Positions 7,515 to 14,552 of a stretch of 61,118 nucleotides of DNA are shown piece after piece (positions within the stretch are counted from its first letter, which is position 1; each line of letters starts with the position of its first letter). The notes below the pieces were generated by a model. It ran no database searches, had not been told where the DNA came from, and was given only the letters and a program-made list of their open reading frames with translations. The stretch spans positions 1 through 61,118 of the forward strand of contig JAFYOR010000068.1 of the NCBI GenBank assembly GCA_017547805.1, read 5' to 3'. This stretch comes from Clostridia bacterium (lineage in GTDB: Bacteria; Bacillota; Clostridia; Christensenellales; Aristaeellaceae). A program made the position numbers and the translations under genes.

Positions 7515-9206
7515 TCACTTCTCCATCCCGCACGCCGCCGCTTCCCGGCTCATCCTGCGGTCGTTCATCACCGCATCATAGAACCTGAAGCCGCCCGCGA
7601 AATTGTAGCTTTCAAACCCAACCCCCGCCAGAATGCGCGACGCGATATAGCTCCTCAGCCCGCTCTGGCAGATGACGTATACCGGCTTGCCCGGCTCAAT
7701 CTCATCAATCCGTTCGCGCAGGCTATCCACAGGAATGTTGATAAACCCGTCCACATGCCCGCGCGCGTATTCGCCCGGCGTGCGCGTATCCAGCAGCGTC
7801 ACGCTGCCGTCGCGCGGCAGGGCGTCGGCTTCTTCCACAAACCACTGGCGCAGATCGCCGTTTCTGATGTTGTCGATCATGAAGCCCGCCATGTTCACCG
7901 GATCCTTCGCGGATGCATACGGCGGCGCATAGGCCAGATCCAGCTCCTTGAGCGATACAGCGTCAAGCCCGGCGAAAATCGCCGCCGCAATGACGTCGAT
8001 GCGCTTGTCCACACCGTCGAAGCCTATGATCTGCGCGCCGAGCAGGCGGAACGTCTTCTTTTCAAAGACGACCTTCATCGTCATCACCCTGCCGCCGGGA
8101 TAATACCCCGCATGGCTCATCGGCGAGAGGATCACCTTGTCCGCGTCGATGCCGGCGCGTCGGGCCGCCGTCTCGCTCACGCCCGTGCAGGCCGCCGTCA
8201 TGTCAAAAAGCTTGAGAATGCTGCTGCCGTAGGACGCGCGATAGCGGCTGTCCCGGCCGCAGATGTTGTCCGCCGCAATGCGGCCCTGCTTGTTCGCCGG
8301 TCCGGCGAGGGAAATCATCGTTTCTTCTCCGGTCACGCCGTTCTTTACCTGAACAGCGTCGCCCACGGCGTAGATATCCGGATCCGACGTCTGCATGCGC
8401 TCGTCCACGGCGATGCTGCCGCGCACGCCGAGCGTAAGCCCTGCCTTCGCCGCCAGCGCACTTTCCGGGAAAACGCCGATGGCCATCACCGCCATATCCG
8501 CATGCAGCGTGCCTGCGCGGTCGGTGATCACGTCGATGCCGTTCTGCGTTTCGCCAAAGCCCTGCACAGCCGTGCCCAGCCGGAGTTTCACGCCATGGCT
8601 GCGCAGCTGCGTGTGGATCAGCACCGCCATCTCTGGATCAAACGGCGTCATCAGCTGATCAAGCAGCTGAACGATGGTCACGTCCATGCCCAGCGCGCGC
8701 AGGTTTTCCGCCATCTCCAGCCCGATGAAGCCGCCGCCCACGACGACAGCCGACTTGACCGGATGCTCCGCGATAAACCGCTTGATGGCAAAGGTATCTT
8801 CCACCGTGCGCAGGGTAAAAAGGCGCTTCGCGTTCACGCCGGGCAGATTGGGCACGACGGGTTTTGCGCCGGGCGCGAGGAGAAGCTTGTCGTAGCTTTC
8901 CTCAAACTCCTCGCCGGTTTCAAGATTGCGGACGGCAACCGTCTTTTTCTGCGGATGGATGGCCGTCACCTCGTGACGCACCTTCACGTTCACGCGGAAG
9001 CGCCTGAAAAAGCTTTCCGGCGTCTGCAGCGTCAATTCCTCCGCGTCCTCGATCTCGCCGCCGATGTAATACGGCAGGCCGCAGTTGGCGTAGGACATAT
9101 AGCCCGAACGCTCAAAGACCTGAATTTCCGCCTGCTCGTCAAGCCTGCGGATTCTTGCCGCAGCCGTTGCGCCGCCGGCAACGCCGCCCACAATCACAAC
9201 CTTCAT
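7515..9206 (-). CDS. FAD-dependent CoA-disulfide reductase fused to a rhodanese domain
   Basis: 563 residues. Residues 1-445 are a pyridine nucleotide-disulfide oxidoreductase: the FAD-binding motif GGVAGGATAAAR at the N-terminus, the single active-site Cys42 in SYANCGLPYY (the position typical of CoA-disulfide reductases), an NAD(P)H-binding VVVGGGFIGLEMAE and the second FAD motif DIYAVGDA. The C-terminal rhodanese domain (about 460-555) has its active-site Cys513 in CQSGLRS. Family members reduce CoA disulfide, CoA persulfide or polysulfide, with the rhodanese passing sulfane sulfur. The start is MKVVIVGG, one base after the stop of the upstream rhodanese gene, which indicates translational coupling. 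It is the last gene of the thioredoxin-rhodanese-CoADR operon. The expected role is cytoplasmic thiol and persulfide homeostasis. Confidence 0.93.
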   Translation of the reverse strand: MKVVIVGGVAGGATAAARIRRLDEQAEIQVFERSGYMSYANCGLPYYIGGEIEDAEELTLQTPESFFRRFRVNVKVRHEVTAIHPQKKTVAVRNLETGEEFEESYDKLLLAPGAKPVVPNLPGVNAKRLFTLRTVEDTFAIKRFIAEHPVKSAVVVGGGFIGLEMAENLRALGMDVTIVQLLDQLMTPFDPEMAVLIHTQLRSHGVKLRLGTAVQGFGETQNGIDVITDRAGTLHADMAVMAIGVFPESALAAKAGLTLGVRGSIAVDERMQTSDPDIYAVGDAVQVKNGVTGEETMISLAGPANKQGRIAADNICGRDSRYRASYGSSILKLFDMTAACTGVSETAARRAGIDADKVILSPMSHAGYYPGGRVMTMKVVFEKKTFRLLGAQIIGFDGVDKRIDVIAAAIFAGLDAVSLKELDLAYAPPYASAKDPVNMAGFMIDNIRNGDLRQWFVEEADALPRDGSVTLLDTRTPGEYARGHVDGFINIPVDSLRERIDEIEPGKPVYVICQSGLRSYIASRILAGVGFESYNFAGGFRFYDAVMNDRRMSREAAACGMEK

Positions 9207-9207
9207 C

Positions 9208-9528
9208 TCAGGAGACCACCCTTCCGCGATAGGCGGCAATGCCGCCGATATTTCTGACGTTCACATACCCCATCTGCCTGAGCAGGCCTGCCGCCGTGCG
9301 GCTTCTCGCGCCGCTGGCACAGTAGACAAACAGCGGGGTACGTTTATTGTCCGTCACTTCGCTCACTTTGTCAATGGTCTGCAGGGGAAGGTTTTTGCTG
9401 CCGGGGATATGCCCCTGCCGGTATTCTTCCTGCGTACGCACATCCAGCAGCACCGCCTGCGGCTGCACGTCGTATTCTTCCAGTCCGCGGTTGATATCCA
9501 CAGGCCGGATCAAATCAAGGAAGCTCAT
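9208..9528 (-). CDS. Single-domain rhodanese (sulfurtransferase)
   Basis: 106 residues, one rhodanese domain. The aspartate-containing strand VLLDVRTQEEYRQGHIPGS and the active-site loop CASGARS (Cys70) are both intact. Such proteins accept sulfane sulfur as a cysteine persulfide and hand it to a thiol such as thioredoxin or CoA. It is the middle gene of a three-gene operon, 11 nt after thioredoxin and one base before the CoADR-rhodanese fusion, so the three probably handle the same persulfide intermediates. No signal peptide, so cytoplasmic. Confidence 0.93.
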   Translation of the reverse strand: MSFLDLIRPVDINRGLEEYDVQPQAVLLDVRTQEEYRQGHIPGSKNLPLQTIDKVSEVTDNKRTPLFVYCASGARSRTAAGLLRQMGYVNVRNIGGIAAYRGRVVS

Positions 9529-9539
9529 GTGATCCCTCC

Positions 9540-9845
9540 TTACAGCATCTCAAGGATGCGCACCTTGGGCTTTGCGCCCACGGACTTGCTGACCACCTTG
9601 CCTTCCCGGATAACCGCCAGCATCGGGATGCTCATCACGCCGAACTGCTGCGCGAGTTCGGGCTGCTCGTCCACATTGACCTTGCCCACCAGCACATCCG
9701 GACGCTCCTGAGCGATCTCGTCGATGACCGGCGCAATCATGCGGCACGGACCGCACCACGGCGCCCAGAAATCCAGCATCACAGGCTTCTTCGCCTCCAT
9801 CACCATTTCCTGGAAATTCGCTCGATTGATATGCATCACAGACAT
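9540..9845 (-). CDS. trxA: Thioredoxin
   Basis: 101 residues, normal thioredoxin length. The active site is FWAPWCGPCRMIAPV (Cys31 and Cys34), and the cis-proline is in MSIPML. It is a cytoplasmic disulfide reductant. The start follows AGGAGG by 8 nt. As first gene of an operon with two rhodanese-containing enzymes, it may serve persulfide reduction rather than be the general housekeeping thioredoxin; the symbol marks the family only. Transcription probably begins at a promoter at 9916-9944 controlled by the divergent Crp/Fnr protein. Confidence 0.94.
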   Translation of the reverse strand: MSVMHINRANFQEMVMEAKKPVMLDFWAPWCGPCRMIAPVIDEIAQERPDVLVGKVNVDEQPELAQQFGVMSIPMLAVIREGKVVSKSVGAKPKVRILEML

Positions 9846-9915
9846 CGCTTGATCCTCCTGTCTTTTGTTGCGTATTTTCCGGCGGACACCGTATTGTCCG
9901 TCTCTTTATGGTTGT

Positions 9916-9957
9916 ATCATACCGCGATAAAGCAGCTTTGTCGGTGATAAAATCACC
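9916..9957 (-). promoter_or_regulatory. Thioredoxin operon promoter with Crp/Fnr-type operator near -41
   Basis: On the minus strand a TATGAT -10 (9916-9921) lies 17 nt after CCGACA (9939-9944). A perfect 15-bp palindrome GGTGAT-AAA-ATCACC (9943-9957) overlaps that -35; its centre is about 41 bp upstream of the expected start, the class II activator position. GTGA/TCAC half-sites are those read by Crp-type recognition helices, and the divergent regulator has the matching Arg-Glu...Arg pattern. Confidence 0.6.
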
Positions 9958-9960
9958 AAA

Positions 9961-9989
9961 TTGACATTCTTCTCATCCCGGTTTATACT
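9961..9989 (+). promoter_or_regulatory. Sigma-A promoter of the Crp/Fnr regulator gene
   Basis: A consensus TTGACA (9961-9966), 17-nt spacer and TATACT (9984-9989) lie just upstream of the regulator. The 15-bp palindrome ends 3 bp before this -35, so the same bound protein could control both directions. Confidence 0.8.
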
Positions 9990-10012
9990 TCCTGACAGAA
10001 GGAGGCGCCATT

Positions 10013-10675
10013 ATGGACTTTTCGCAGGTTTTTCCGATTTTCAGCAAGCTGACCGATGAACAACAGGCCCGGATTTTATCCGTATGCCAGCAAAGCCGGG
10101 TTCGCGCGGGAACCATGCTGCACGACGGAAGCCCCGAATGCATGGGGCTGATCTTCGTGCGCAGCGGACAGCTCCGCGCGTACATGCTCTCCGAAGAGGG
10201 ACGCGAAATCACCATTTCCCGTTTTTTTGAGCGGGACGTCTGTTTGTTCTCCGCTTCCTGCGTGATGCCCAATATGCAGTTTGACATCTTCATCACAGCG
10301 GAAAAAGACAGCGAGCTCTACATCCTCCCCGCATGTCTTTACAAAAACCTGATGGATGAATCCCTCGCTGTCGCCAACTACTCCTGCGACCTGATTTCCC
10401 ATCACTTTTCCGAGCTGGTCTGGCTGATGGAGCAGATCATGTGGAAGAAGTTTGACGCGCGGCTGGCGCAGTTCCTGCTCAATGAGCGTTTGCTGGAAGG
10501 CACGGACGCGCTGGTGATCACCCACGATAAAATCGCCAACCACATGGGCACGGCGCGCGAGGTCGTCACGCGCATGCTGCGCTATTTCCAGAGCGAAAAC
10601 ATGGTCAGCCTCACGCGCGGCACGGTCAAGATCACGGACGCCAAGGCGCTTGCCGCCGTTGCGGGAGAAGCATAA
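10013..10675 (+). CDS. Crp/Fnr-family transcriptional regulator
   Basis: 220 residues. The N-terminal cyclic-nucleotide-binding-like beta barrel spans about 10-125 and a helix-turn-helix about 150-212. The recognition helix region HMGTAREVVTRMLRYF keeps Arg182, Glu183 and Arg187 in the spacing Crp uses to read GTGA. It does not have the four-cysteine pattern of the oxygen sensor Fnr, although several cysteines lie in the sensor domain (Cys77 and Cys83 among them). The gene is divergent from the thioredoxin-rhodanese-CoADR operon with one shared palindrome, so it most likely activates that operon in response to redox or sulfane sulfur stress; the signal is inferred. It has its own consensus promoter and a terminator. 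Confidence 0.92.
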   Translation: MDFSQVFPIFSKLTDEQQARILSVCQQSRVRAGTMLHDGSPECMGLIFVRSGQLRAYMLSEEGREITISRFFERDVCLFSASCVMPNMQFDIFITAEKDSELYILPACLYKNLMDESLAVANYSCDLISHHFSELVWLMEQIMWKKFDARLAQFLLNERLLEGTDALVITHDKIANHMGTAREVVTRMLRYFQSENMVSLTRGTVKITDAKALAAVAGEA

Positions 10676-10694
10676 ACGATTGATTTTGAGATGC

Positions 10695-10726
10695 AAAAAA
10701 CGCTAGTCTTTCGACTAGCGTTTTTT
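10695..10726. terminator. Bidirectional terminator between the Crp/Fnr gene and the FMN/TSCPD gene
   Basis: ACGCTAGT/ACTAGCGT stem flanked by A6 on the left and T6 on the right. It serves the plus-strand regulator and the minus-strand FMN-binding gene that converge here. Confidence 0.92.
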
Positions 10727-10772
10727 GTGTGTACGATTCAGATACGGATATGAATCCGTTGATCTGCGTGCA

Positions 10773-11486
10773 TTAGTGCTGAACGGTGCAGCCGTCGCAC
10801 AGGGTGCCGTTCATCAGCGCCTTGGCAGCCTTCAGGGCCTCGGCCAGCTGGTCCGGGCAGGAGTCAACGCCAGTGGCGCTGCCGGAGCACTGGATGCCAT
10901 CCAGGCGGGCGATGCACTCGTCAACGGTCAGGCCCTTGCACAGCGCGCCGAAGGCGTCGGAGGTGCCGTGGCAGCCGCCGTAAACGCGGACGTCCCAAAC
11001 GGTCATGTCCGGCTCGTAGATCGCGAAGCAGATGTACTCAGAGCAGACGTTGATGTTGACGTAGTTGAAGTAGTGGAACTTGTTCTTGATGAGCTTCTCG
11101 GTGATGCGCATGCAGACCGGCAGCACGACGACGGACTTGTCTTCGTAGCCCATGCCAGCGGCGTCCAGACCAGCCTTGGTCACGGCGTCAGCCACAGCGG
11201 CGGTGAAGCCGACGGTGGTGTAGGTCGCGCCGGCGATGTTGTCAACGGCCAGGGACTGGGTGTCGATGATCTGCTTGGTCAGGGTCTCGATGGCGACGCC
11301 GCCGATGGACGGGGTCTCATCGTTGGTGCCCATAGCGATGGCTTCGATCTTGCCATCGGTCACGGTGACGTTGACGGTCAGCGGCTTGAAGCCCTCGCCA
11401 ACACCTTCAAAAGTCTCGGCCATCGCCGCGACGGCGCACAGCATCAGCACGAGCGCGAGGCAAATGCTAACAATCTTCTTAGACAT
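10773..11486 (-). CDS. Secreted FMN-binding domain/TSCPD-domain fusion protein, copy 1
   Basis: 237 residues. A signal peptide (1-23, ending AMA-E) precedes an FMN-binding domain (about 30-110: TVNVTVTDGKIEAI, NDETPSIGG, then DNIAGATYT). Asp82 to Thr88 fits the flavin-transferase motif, so Thr88 may carry covalent FMN attached by an ApbE enzyme encoded elsewhere. The C-terminal half (about 135-225) resembles the TSCPD domain found at the end of B12-dependent ribonucleotide reductase: CSEYICFAIYEPD, VRVYGGCHGTSDAFGALC, GIQCSG and DSCPDQLAEAL. It ends with a CDGC motif. Ten cysteines lie outside the signal peptide. It is the second gene of a two-gene operon after the Tat-TSCPD gene. An extracytoplasmic electron-transfer role is inferred. 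Copy 2 is at 13056-13757. Confidence 0.78.
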   Translation of the reverse strand: MSKKIVSICLALVLMLCAVAAMAETFEGVGEGFKPLTVNVTVTDGKIEAIAMGTNDETPSIGGVAIETLTKQIIDTQSLAVDNIAGATYTTVGFTAAVADAVTKAGLDAAGMGYEDKSVVVLPVCMRITEKLIKNKFHYFNYVNINVCSEYICFAIYEPDMTVWDVRVYGGCHGTSDAFGALCKGLTVDECIARLDGIQCSGSATGVDSCPDQLAEALKAAKALMNGTLCDGCTVQH

Positions 11487-11554
11487 AGCAGGTAATCTCC
11501 TTACATTCAGTTGTTTTGTTTGAAAAATCAGACAATCAGGGGAATTCCTTCGGA

Positions 11555-12058
11555 TCAGACGTTAGCACAGGTGCCGGCTTCGCAGCCCGGGCAGGGAGTG
11601 CCGTGGATGATCATCAGCGCCTGCTGCAGGCCCAGCGCCAGCTGGTCAGCGCAGGAGGAACCGGACTGCTTGTTGCGGCAGACCAGGCCCAGAACGGTGG
11701 CGATGATCTCGGAAGCCGGACGGCCTTCGCTCATCGCGGCAATGCCCTTGCAGCCGCCTTCGCAGCCGCCTTCGTACTTGATGTTCTTGACATACTCTTC
11801 CTTGCCAACGATGTCGAACACGACATTCTTGGAGCAGGAACGGCCGTCGGTGGTGAACTTGAAGGTGCGCACGCCCTCAGCAGACGGAGCGAGCTCCTCA
11901 ATCAGCTTGCAGGGAGCAGCATTCGGCTTCCACGCGAACGGGATCTTCTCTTCTTCAGCAACGACCATCACCGGGGACAGAGCGGTCATCGCGGCGACGC
12001 CGGCGCCCAGCTTCAGGGTGTTCCTGAGGAAGTCGCGGCGAGTCTGGGTGTTCTTCAT
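11555..12058 (-). CDS. Tat-exported, cysteine-rich TSCPD-domain protein, copy 1
   Basis: 167 residues. The N-terminus MKNTQTRRDFLRNTLKLGAG is a classical twin-arginine signal, ending near Ala34. The mature part has a TSCPD-type domain (about 65-150): DGRSCSKNVVFDIV, YEGGCEGGCKGIAAMSEG, GLVCRN and SGSSCADQLALGL, followed by a CPGC motif and one more cysteine. Nine cysteines are present in all. Tat export moves folded proteins and often signals a bound metal or cofactor. The ATG at 12056-12058 follows GGAGG. It is the first gene of the operon with the FMN/TSCPD fusion, divergent from a response regulator. The function is unknown; thiol redox relay or metal binding are the likely options. Copy 2 is at 13825-14334. 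Confidence 0.8.
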   Translation of the reverse strand: MKNTQTRRDFLRNTLKLGAGVAAMTALSPVMVVAEEEKIPFAWKPNAAPCKLIEELAPSAEGVRTFKFTTDGRSCSKNVVFDIVGKEEYVKNIKYEGGCEGGCKGIAAMSEGRPASEIIATVLGLVCRNKQSGSSCADQLALGLQQALMIIHGTPCPGCEAGTCANV

Positions 12059-12065
12059 AATGGTA

Positions 12066-12160
12066 TCTCCTCCATCACTTTTTTGATACGTCGTCATCAT
12101 AGGCGCCTAAAATTGACGCAGACGCCCCTTGCGATCATATCCTTGTGAAGATAATAACAA
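12066..12160 (-). promoter_or_regulatory. Conserved leader/promoter element of TSCPD operon, copy 1
   Basis: This 95-nt stretch differs at only two positions from 14343-14437. On the minus strand it holds a TATGAT -10 (12134-12139) with no good -35, which suggests an activator, then a 5' leader with a hairpin (12102-12108 with 12120-12126) and the GGAGG site. The base change inside the hairpin arm turns a pair into a U-G wobble, so pairing is kept. Confidence 0.6.
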
Positions 12161-12167
12161 CCATATG

Positions 12168-12229
12168 TGACATTTTTTTGACATTTCAGGCACGTAATAG
12201 TGACATCTGTGGCGGAGCTGTGTTATAAT
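12168..12229 (+). promoter_or_regulatory. Response regulator 1 promoter with three phased TGACAT repeats
   Basis: GTGACA (12200-12205), an 18-nt spacer and a perfect TATAAT (12224-12229) precede the regulator gene. TGACAT occurs at 12168, 12179 and 12201, i.e. 11 and 22 bp apart, on one face of the helix. Phased direct repeats are how OmpR-type regulators bind, so autoregulation is likely. Confidence 0.6.
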
Positions 12230-12259
12230 CGCCACACTTTATAGCGCAAGGAGACATGT

Positions 12260-12958
12260 ATGGAGCATATTCTGATCGCTGATGATGATCCAAAAATCGC
12301 GGCTATTATCAGCGAGTTTGTCAAAAGTCATGGATATATTCCCGAAATTGCCTATGACGGCAGGCAAGCGTTAGAAATGTTTGCCAAGAGGGACTACTCC
12401 GCCATTCTGCTGGACGTGATGATGCCCCATATGAACGGCTTTGTGGTCTGCCGGGAAATTCGTCGCACTTCAAATGTTCCTATCATCATGATCACCGCCC
12501 GCGGCGAAGACTTTGAGCGAATCATGGGGCTGGATACGGGCGCAGACGATTATATTGTCAAGCCCTTCTCCGGCGAGGAAGTCATGGCACGCCTGCGCGC
12601 AATCCGCCGCCGCGTCCTGCCGACGGAATGCACCCCATCTGCCCGCCTGATGACATTCGGCAACCTGACCATCGACGTGAGCAACGTGCAGGTTTTCATC
12701 GACGAGAAGCCGCTTTCTCTGACCAAGAAGGAACTGGAGATCCTTTTCACATTGACCGAAAACGTCGGCAAGCTCTTTTCAAGAGATATGCTCCTGAATA
12801 TCGTTTGGGGATACGATTATTATGGAGACAGCCGCACAGTGGATACGCATATCAAGCGCCTGCGCGCAAAACTGGACGTCTTTGATCATCCCGACTGGCA
12901 GATCAAGACCGTTTGGGGGCTGGGATACCGTTTTGAAATCACAGACAACAAAGAATAA
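12260..12958 (+). CDS. OmpR-family response regulator, copy 1 (no adjacent kinase)
   Basis: 232 residues. The receiver domain (1-118) has the acidic pair Asp8-Asp9, phospho-acceptor Asp52 in LLDVMMP, and Lys101 in DYIVKPF. The C-terminal winged helix (about 130-228) has LTKKELEILFTL, RDMLLNIVWGYDYYGDSRTVD and the wing GLGYRFE. It controls transcription when phosphorylated by a partner kinase. It is divergent from the copy 1 TSCPD operon and no kinase gene follows it, while the very similar regulator at 14553 is coupled to one. It is probably phosphorylated by that kinase or has become independent. An own promoter and a terminator flank it. Confidence 0.94.
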   Translation: MEHILIADDDPKIAAIISEFVKSHGYIPEIAYDGRQALEMFAKRDYSAILLDVMMPHMNGFVVCREIRRTSNVPIIMITARGEDFERIMGLDTGADDYIVKPFSGEEVMARLRAIRRRVLPTECTPSARLMTFGNLTIDVSNVQVFIDEKPLSLTKKELEILFTLTENVGKLFSRDMLLNIVWGYDYYGDSRTVDTHIKRLRAKLDVFDHPDWQIKTVWGLGYRFEITDNKE

Positions 12959-12989
12959 ATCGAAAGAGCACGCTTTTTTTCGTAAAACA

Positions 12990-13017
12990 AAAGAGATCCC
13001 CTTTCGAGGATCTCTTT
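12990..13017. terminator. Bidirectional terminator between response regulator 1 and FMN/TSCPD copy 2
   Basis: AAAGAGATCC/GGATCTCTTT stem with an 8-nt loop; T-rich sequence follows on both strands. It serves the converging genes ending at 12958 and 13056. Confidence 0.85.
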
Positions 13018-13055
13018 CGTTTTCAGAAGTTATCTAACATTAATCCCGCCGAGGA

Positions 13056-13757
13056 TTAGTGCTCGATGGTGCAGCCGTCGCACAGGGTGCCCAGGATCTT
13101 CGCCTTGGCAACCTTCAGGCCCTGAGCAGTCTGGTCCGGGCAAGAGGTGTAGCCGGAGCACTCGATGCCTTCCAGGCGGGCGATGCACTCGTCAACGGTC
13201 AGGCCCTTGCACAGAGCGCCAAACGCGTCGGAGGTGCCGTGGCAGCCGCCGTAAACGCGGACGTCCCAAACGGTCATGTCCGGTTCGTAGATCGCGAACA
13301 TGATGTACTCGGAGCAGACGTCAACCGGAGTGAACTTGAAGTAGTGGAACTTGTTCTTGAGCAGCAGCTCTTCGATGCGCATGCAAGCCGGCAGAACGAC
13401 GACGGTGTTGTCGACGTAGCCCATGGCAGCGGCGTCCAGACCAGCCTTGGTCACGGCGTCAGCCACAGCGGCGGTGAAGCCATTGGTGGTGTAGGTCGCG
13501 CCGGCGATGTTGTCAACGGCCAGGGACTGGGTCTCCAGGATCTTCGCGGTCAGGGTCTCGATGGCAGCGCCGCCGATGGACGGGGTCTCATCGTTGGTGC
13601 CCATGGCGATGGCTTCGATCTTGCCATCGGTAATGGTGACGTTGACGGTCAGCGGCTTGAAGCCCTCGCCGACGCCCTCAAAGGTTTCCGCCATAGCGGC
13701 GACAGCGCACAGAACCAGCATCAGCGCCAGGCAAATGCTAATAATCTTCTTAGACAT
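13056..13757 (-). CDS. Secreted FMN-binding domain/TSCPD-domain fusion protein, copy 2
   Basis: 233 residues, colinear with copy 1: signal peptide 1-23, FMN-binding domain with Asp82 to Thr88 in DNIAGAT, TSCPD-like region with VRVYGGCHGTSDAFGALC and TSCPDQTAQGL, and a terminal CDGC. The TSCPD signature itself is written out literally here (residues 204-208). Nine cysteines lie outside the signal peptide; relative to copy 1 it lacks Cys153. The first 120 residues are almost identical to copy 1, while the region around 125-145 and the tail have diverged, so the copies may differ in partner. It follows Tat-TSCPD copy 2 by 67 nt and is presumably co-transcribed with it. Confidence 0.78.
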   Translation of the reverse strand: MSKKIISICLALMLVLCAVAAMAETFEGVGEGFKPLTVNVTITDGKIEAIAMGTNDETPSIGGAAIETLTAKILETQSLAVDNIAGATYTTNGFTAAVADAVTKAGLDAAAMGYVDNTVVVLPACMRIEELLLKNKFHYFKFTPVDVCSEYIMFAIYEPDMTVWDVRVYGGCHGTSDAFGALCKGLTVDECIARLEGIECSGYTSCPDQTAQGLKVAKAKILGTLCDGCTIEH

Positions 13758-13824
13758 AGCAGGTAATCTCCTTACGTTATGTTGTTTTTGAAAAAAATCA
13801 GACTGTCAGGGAATTACACGAAAA

Positions 13825-14334
13825 TTAGGCGTTGACGCAGGTGGTGCCTTCGCAGCCCGGGCAACCGGTGCCACGGACGATCTTCAGCGCCTGCTGCAGG
13901 CCGAGGGCCAGCTGATCGGCGCAGGAAGAACCGGACGCCTTGTTGCGGCAGACCAGGCCCAGCACGGTGGCGATGATCTCGGAAGCCGGACGGCCCTCAG
14001 ACATAGCAGCGATGCCCTTGGTGCCGCCAGTGCAGCCGCCTTCATAAACGATGTTCTTAACGATCTCTTCCTTCTCGACGAGGTCAAACACGACGCTCTT
14101 GGAGCAGGAACGACCGTCGGTGGTGAACTTGAAGGAACGGACGCCCTCAGCAGCCGGAGCGAGCTCCTCGATCAGCTGGCAGGGAGCAGCGTTCGGCACC
14201 CAAGCGAAGGGAACCTTCTCAACTTCTTCAGCGACAGCGCCCATCACCGGGGCAAGAGCGGTCATCGCGGCGACGCCAGCGCCCAGCTTCAGGGAGTTCC
14301 TGAGGAAGTCGCGGCGAGTCTGGATGTTCTTCAT
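13825..14334 (-). CDS. Tat-exported, cysteine-rich TSCPD-domain protein, copy 2
   Basis: 169 residues. The twin-arginine signal MKNIQTRRDFLRNSLKLGAG is nearly the same as in copy 1. The domain cysteines are kept (GRSCSK, EGGC, GLVCRN, SGSSCADQ, CPGC), but EGGCEGGC of copy 1 is EGGCTGGT here, so one cysteine of a CxxxC pair is lost. That is the most interesting difference between the copies if the pair binds metal or forms a disulfide. The start at 14332-14334 follows GGAGG. It is the first gene of operon copy 2, divergent from the response regulator at 14553. Function unknown. Confidence 0.8.
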   Translation of the reverse strand: MKNIQTRRDFLRNSLKLGAGVAAMTALAPVMGAVAEEVEKVPFAWVPNAAPCQLIEELAPAAEGVRSFKFTTDGRSCSKSVVFDLVEKEEIVKNIVYEGGCTGGTKGIAAMSEGRPASEIIATVLGLVCRNKASGSSCADQLALGLQQALKIVRGTGCPGCEGTTCVNA

Positions 14335-14342
14335 AATGGTAT

Positions 14343-14437
14343 TCTCCTCCATCACTTTTTTGATACGTCGTCATCATAGGCGTCTAAAATTGACGCAGAC
14401 GCCCCTTTCGATCATATCCTTGTGAAGATAATAACAA
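14343..14437 (-). promoter_or_regulatory. Conserved leader/promoter element of TSCPD operon, copy 2
   Basis: Matches 12066-12160 at 93 of 95 positions. The leader hairpin has a perfect 7-bp stem here (14379-14385 with 14397-14403). The upstream flanks of the two copies are unrelated, so conservation stops sharply at the end of this element. Confidence 0.6.
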
Positions 14438-14506
14438 ATATTTATGTTTATTATTTGTTTTTTTGCGTTCTTTTGTATGGTATTCAAGCCGTGTATGTGT
14501 TGTGTA

Positions 14507-14515
14507 TGCTATAAT
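14507..14515 (+). promoter_or_regulatory. Extended -10 promoter of response regulator 2
   Basis: TGC directly precedes a perfect TATAAT (14510-14515), giving an extended -10. There is no good -35. The phased TGACAT repeats of copy 1 are absent, so the two regulators are probably controlled differently. Confidence 0.55.
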
Positions 14516-14552
14516 TAAGTCACAATCTGCACACATATAAGGAGTTACCATT

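Noticed and set aside
12959-13055. A small gene between response regulator 1 and the FMN/TSCPD gene copy 2
   Set aside because: The interval is filled by a bidirectional terminator and has no start with a ribosome binding site.
10773-14334. Assembly duplication error explaining the repeated TSCPD module
   Set aside because: The copies have diverged throughout the coding parts, have unrelated regulator promoters and differ in gene content (kinase only after copy 2), so this is a genuine old duplication.
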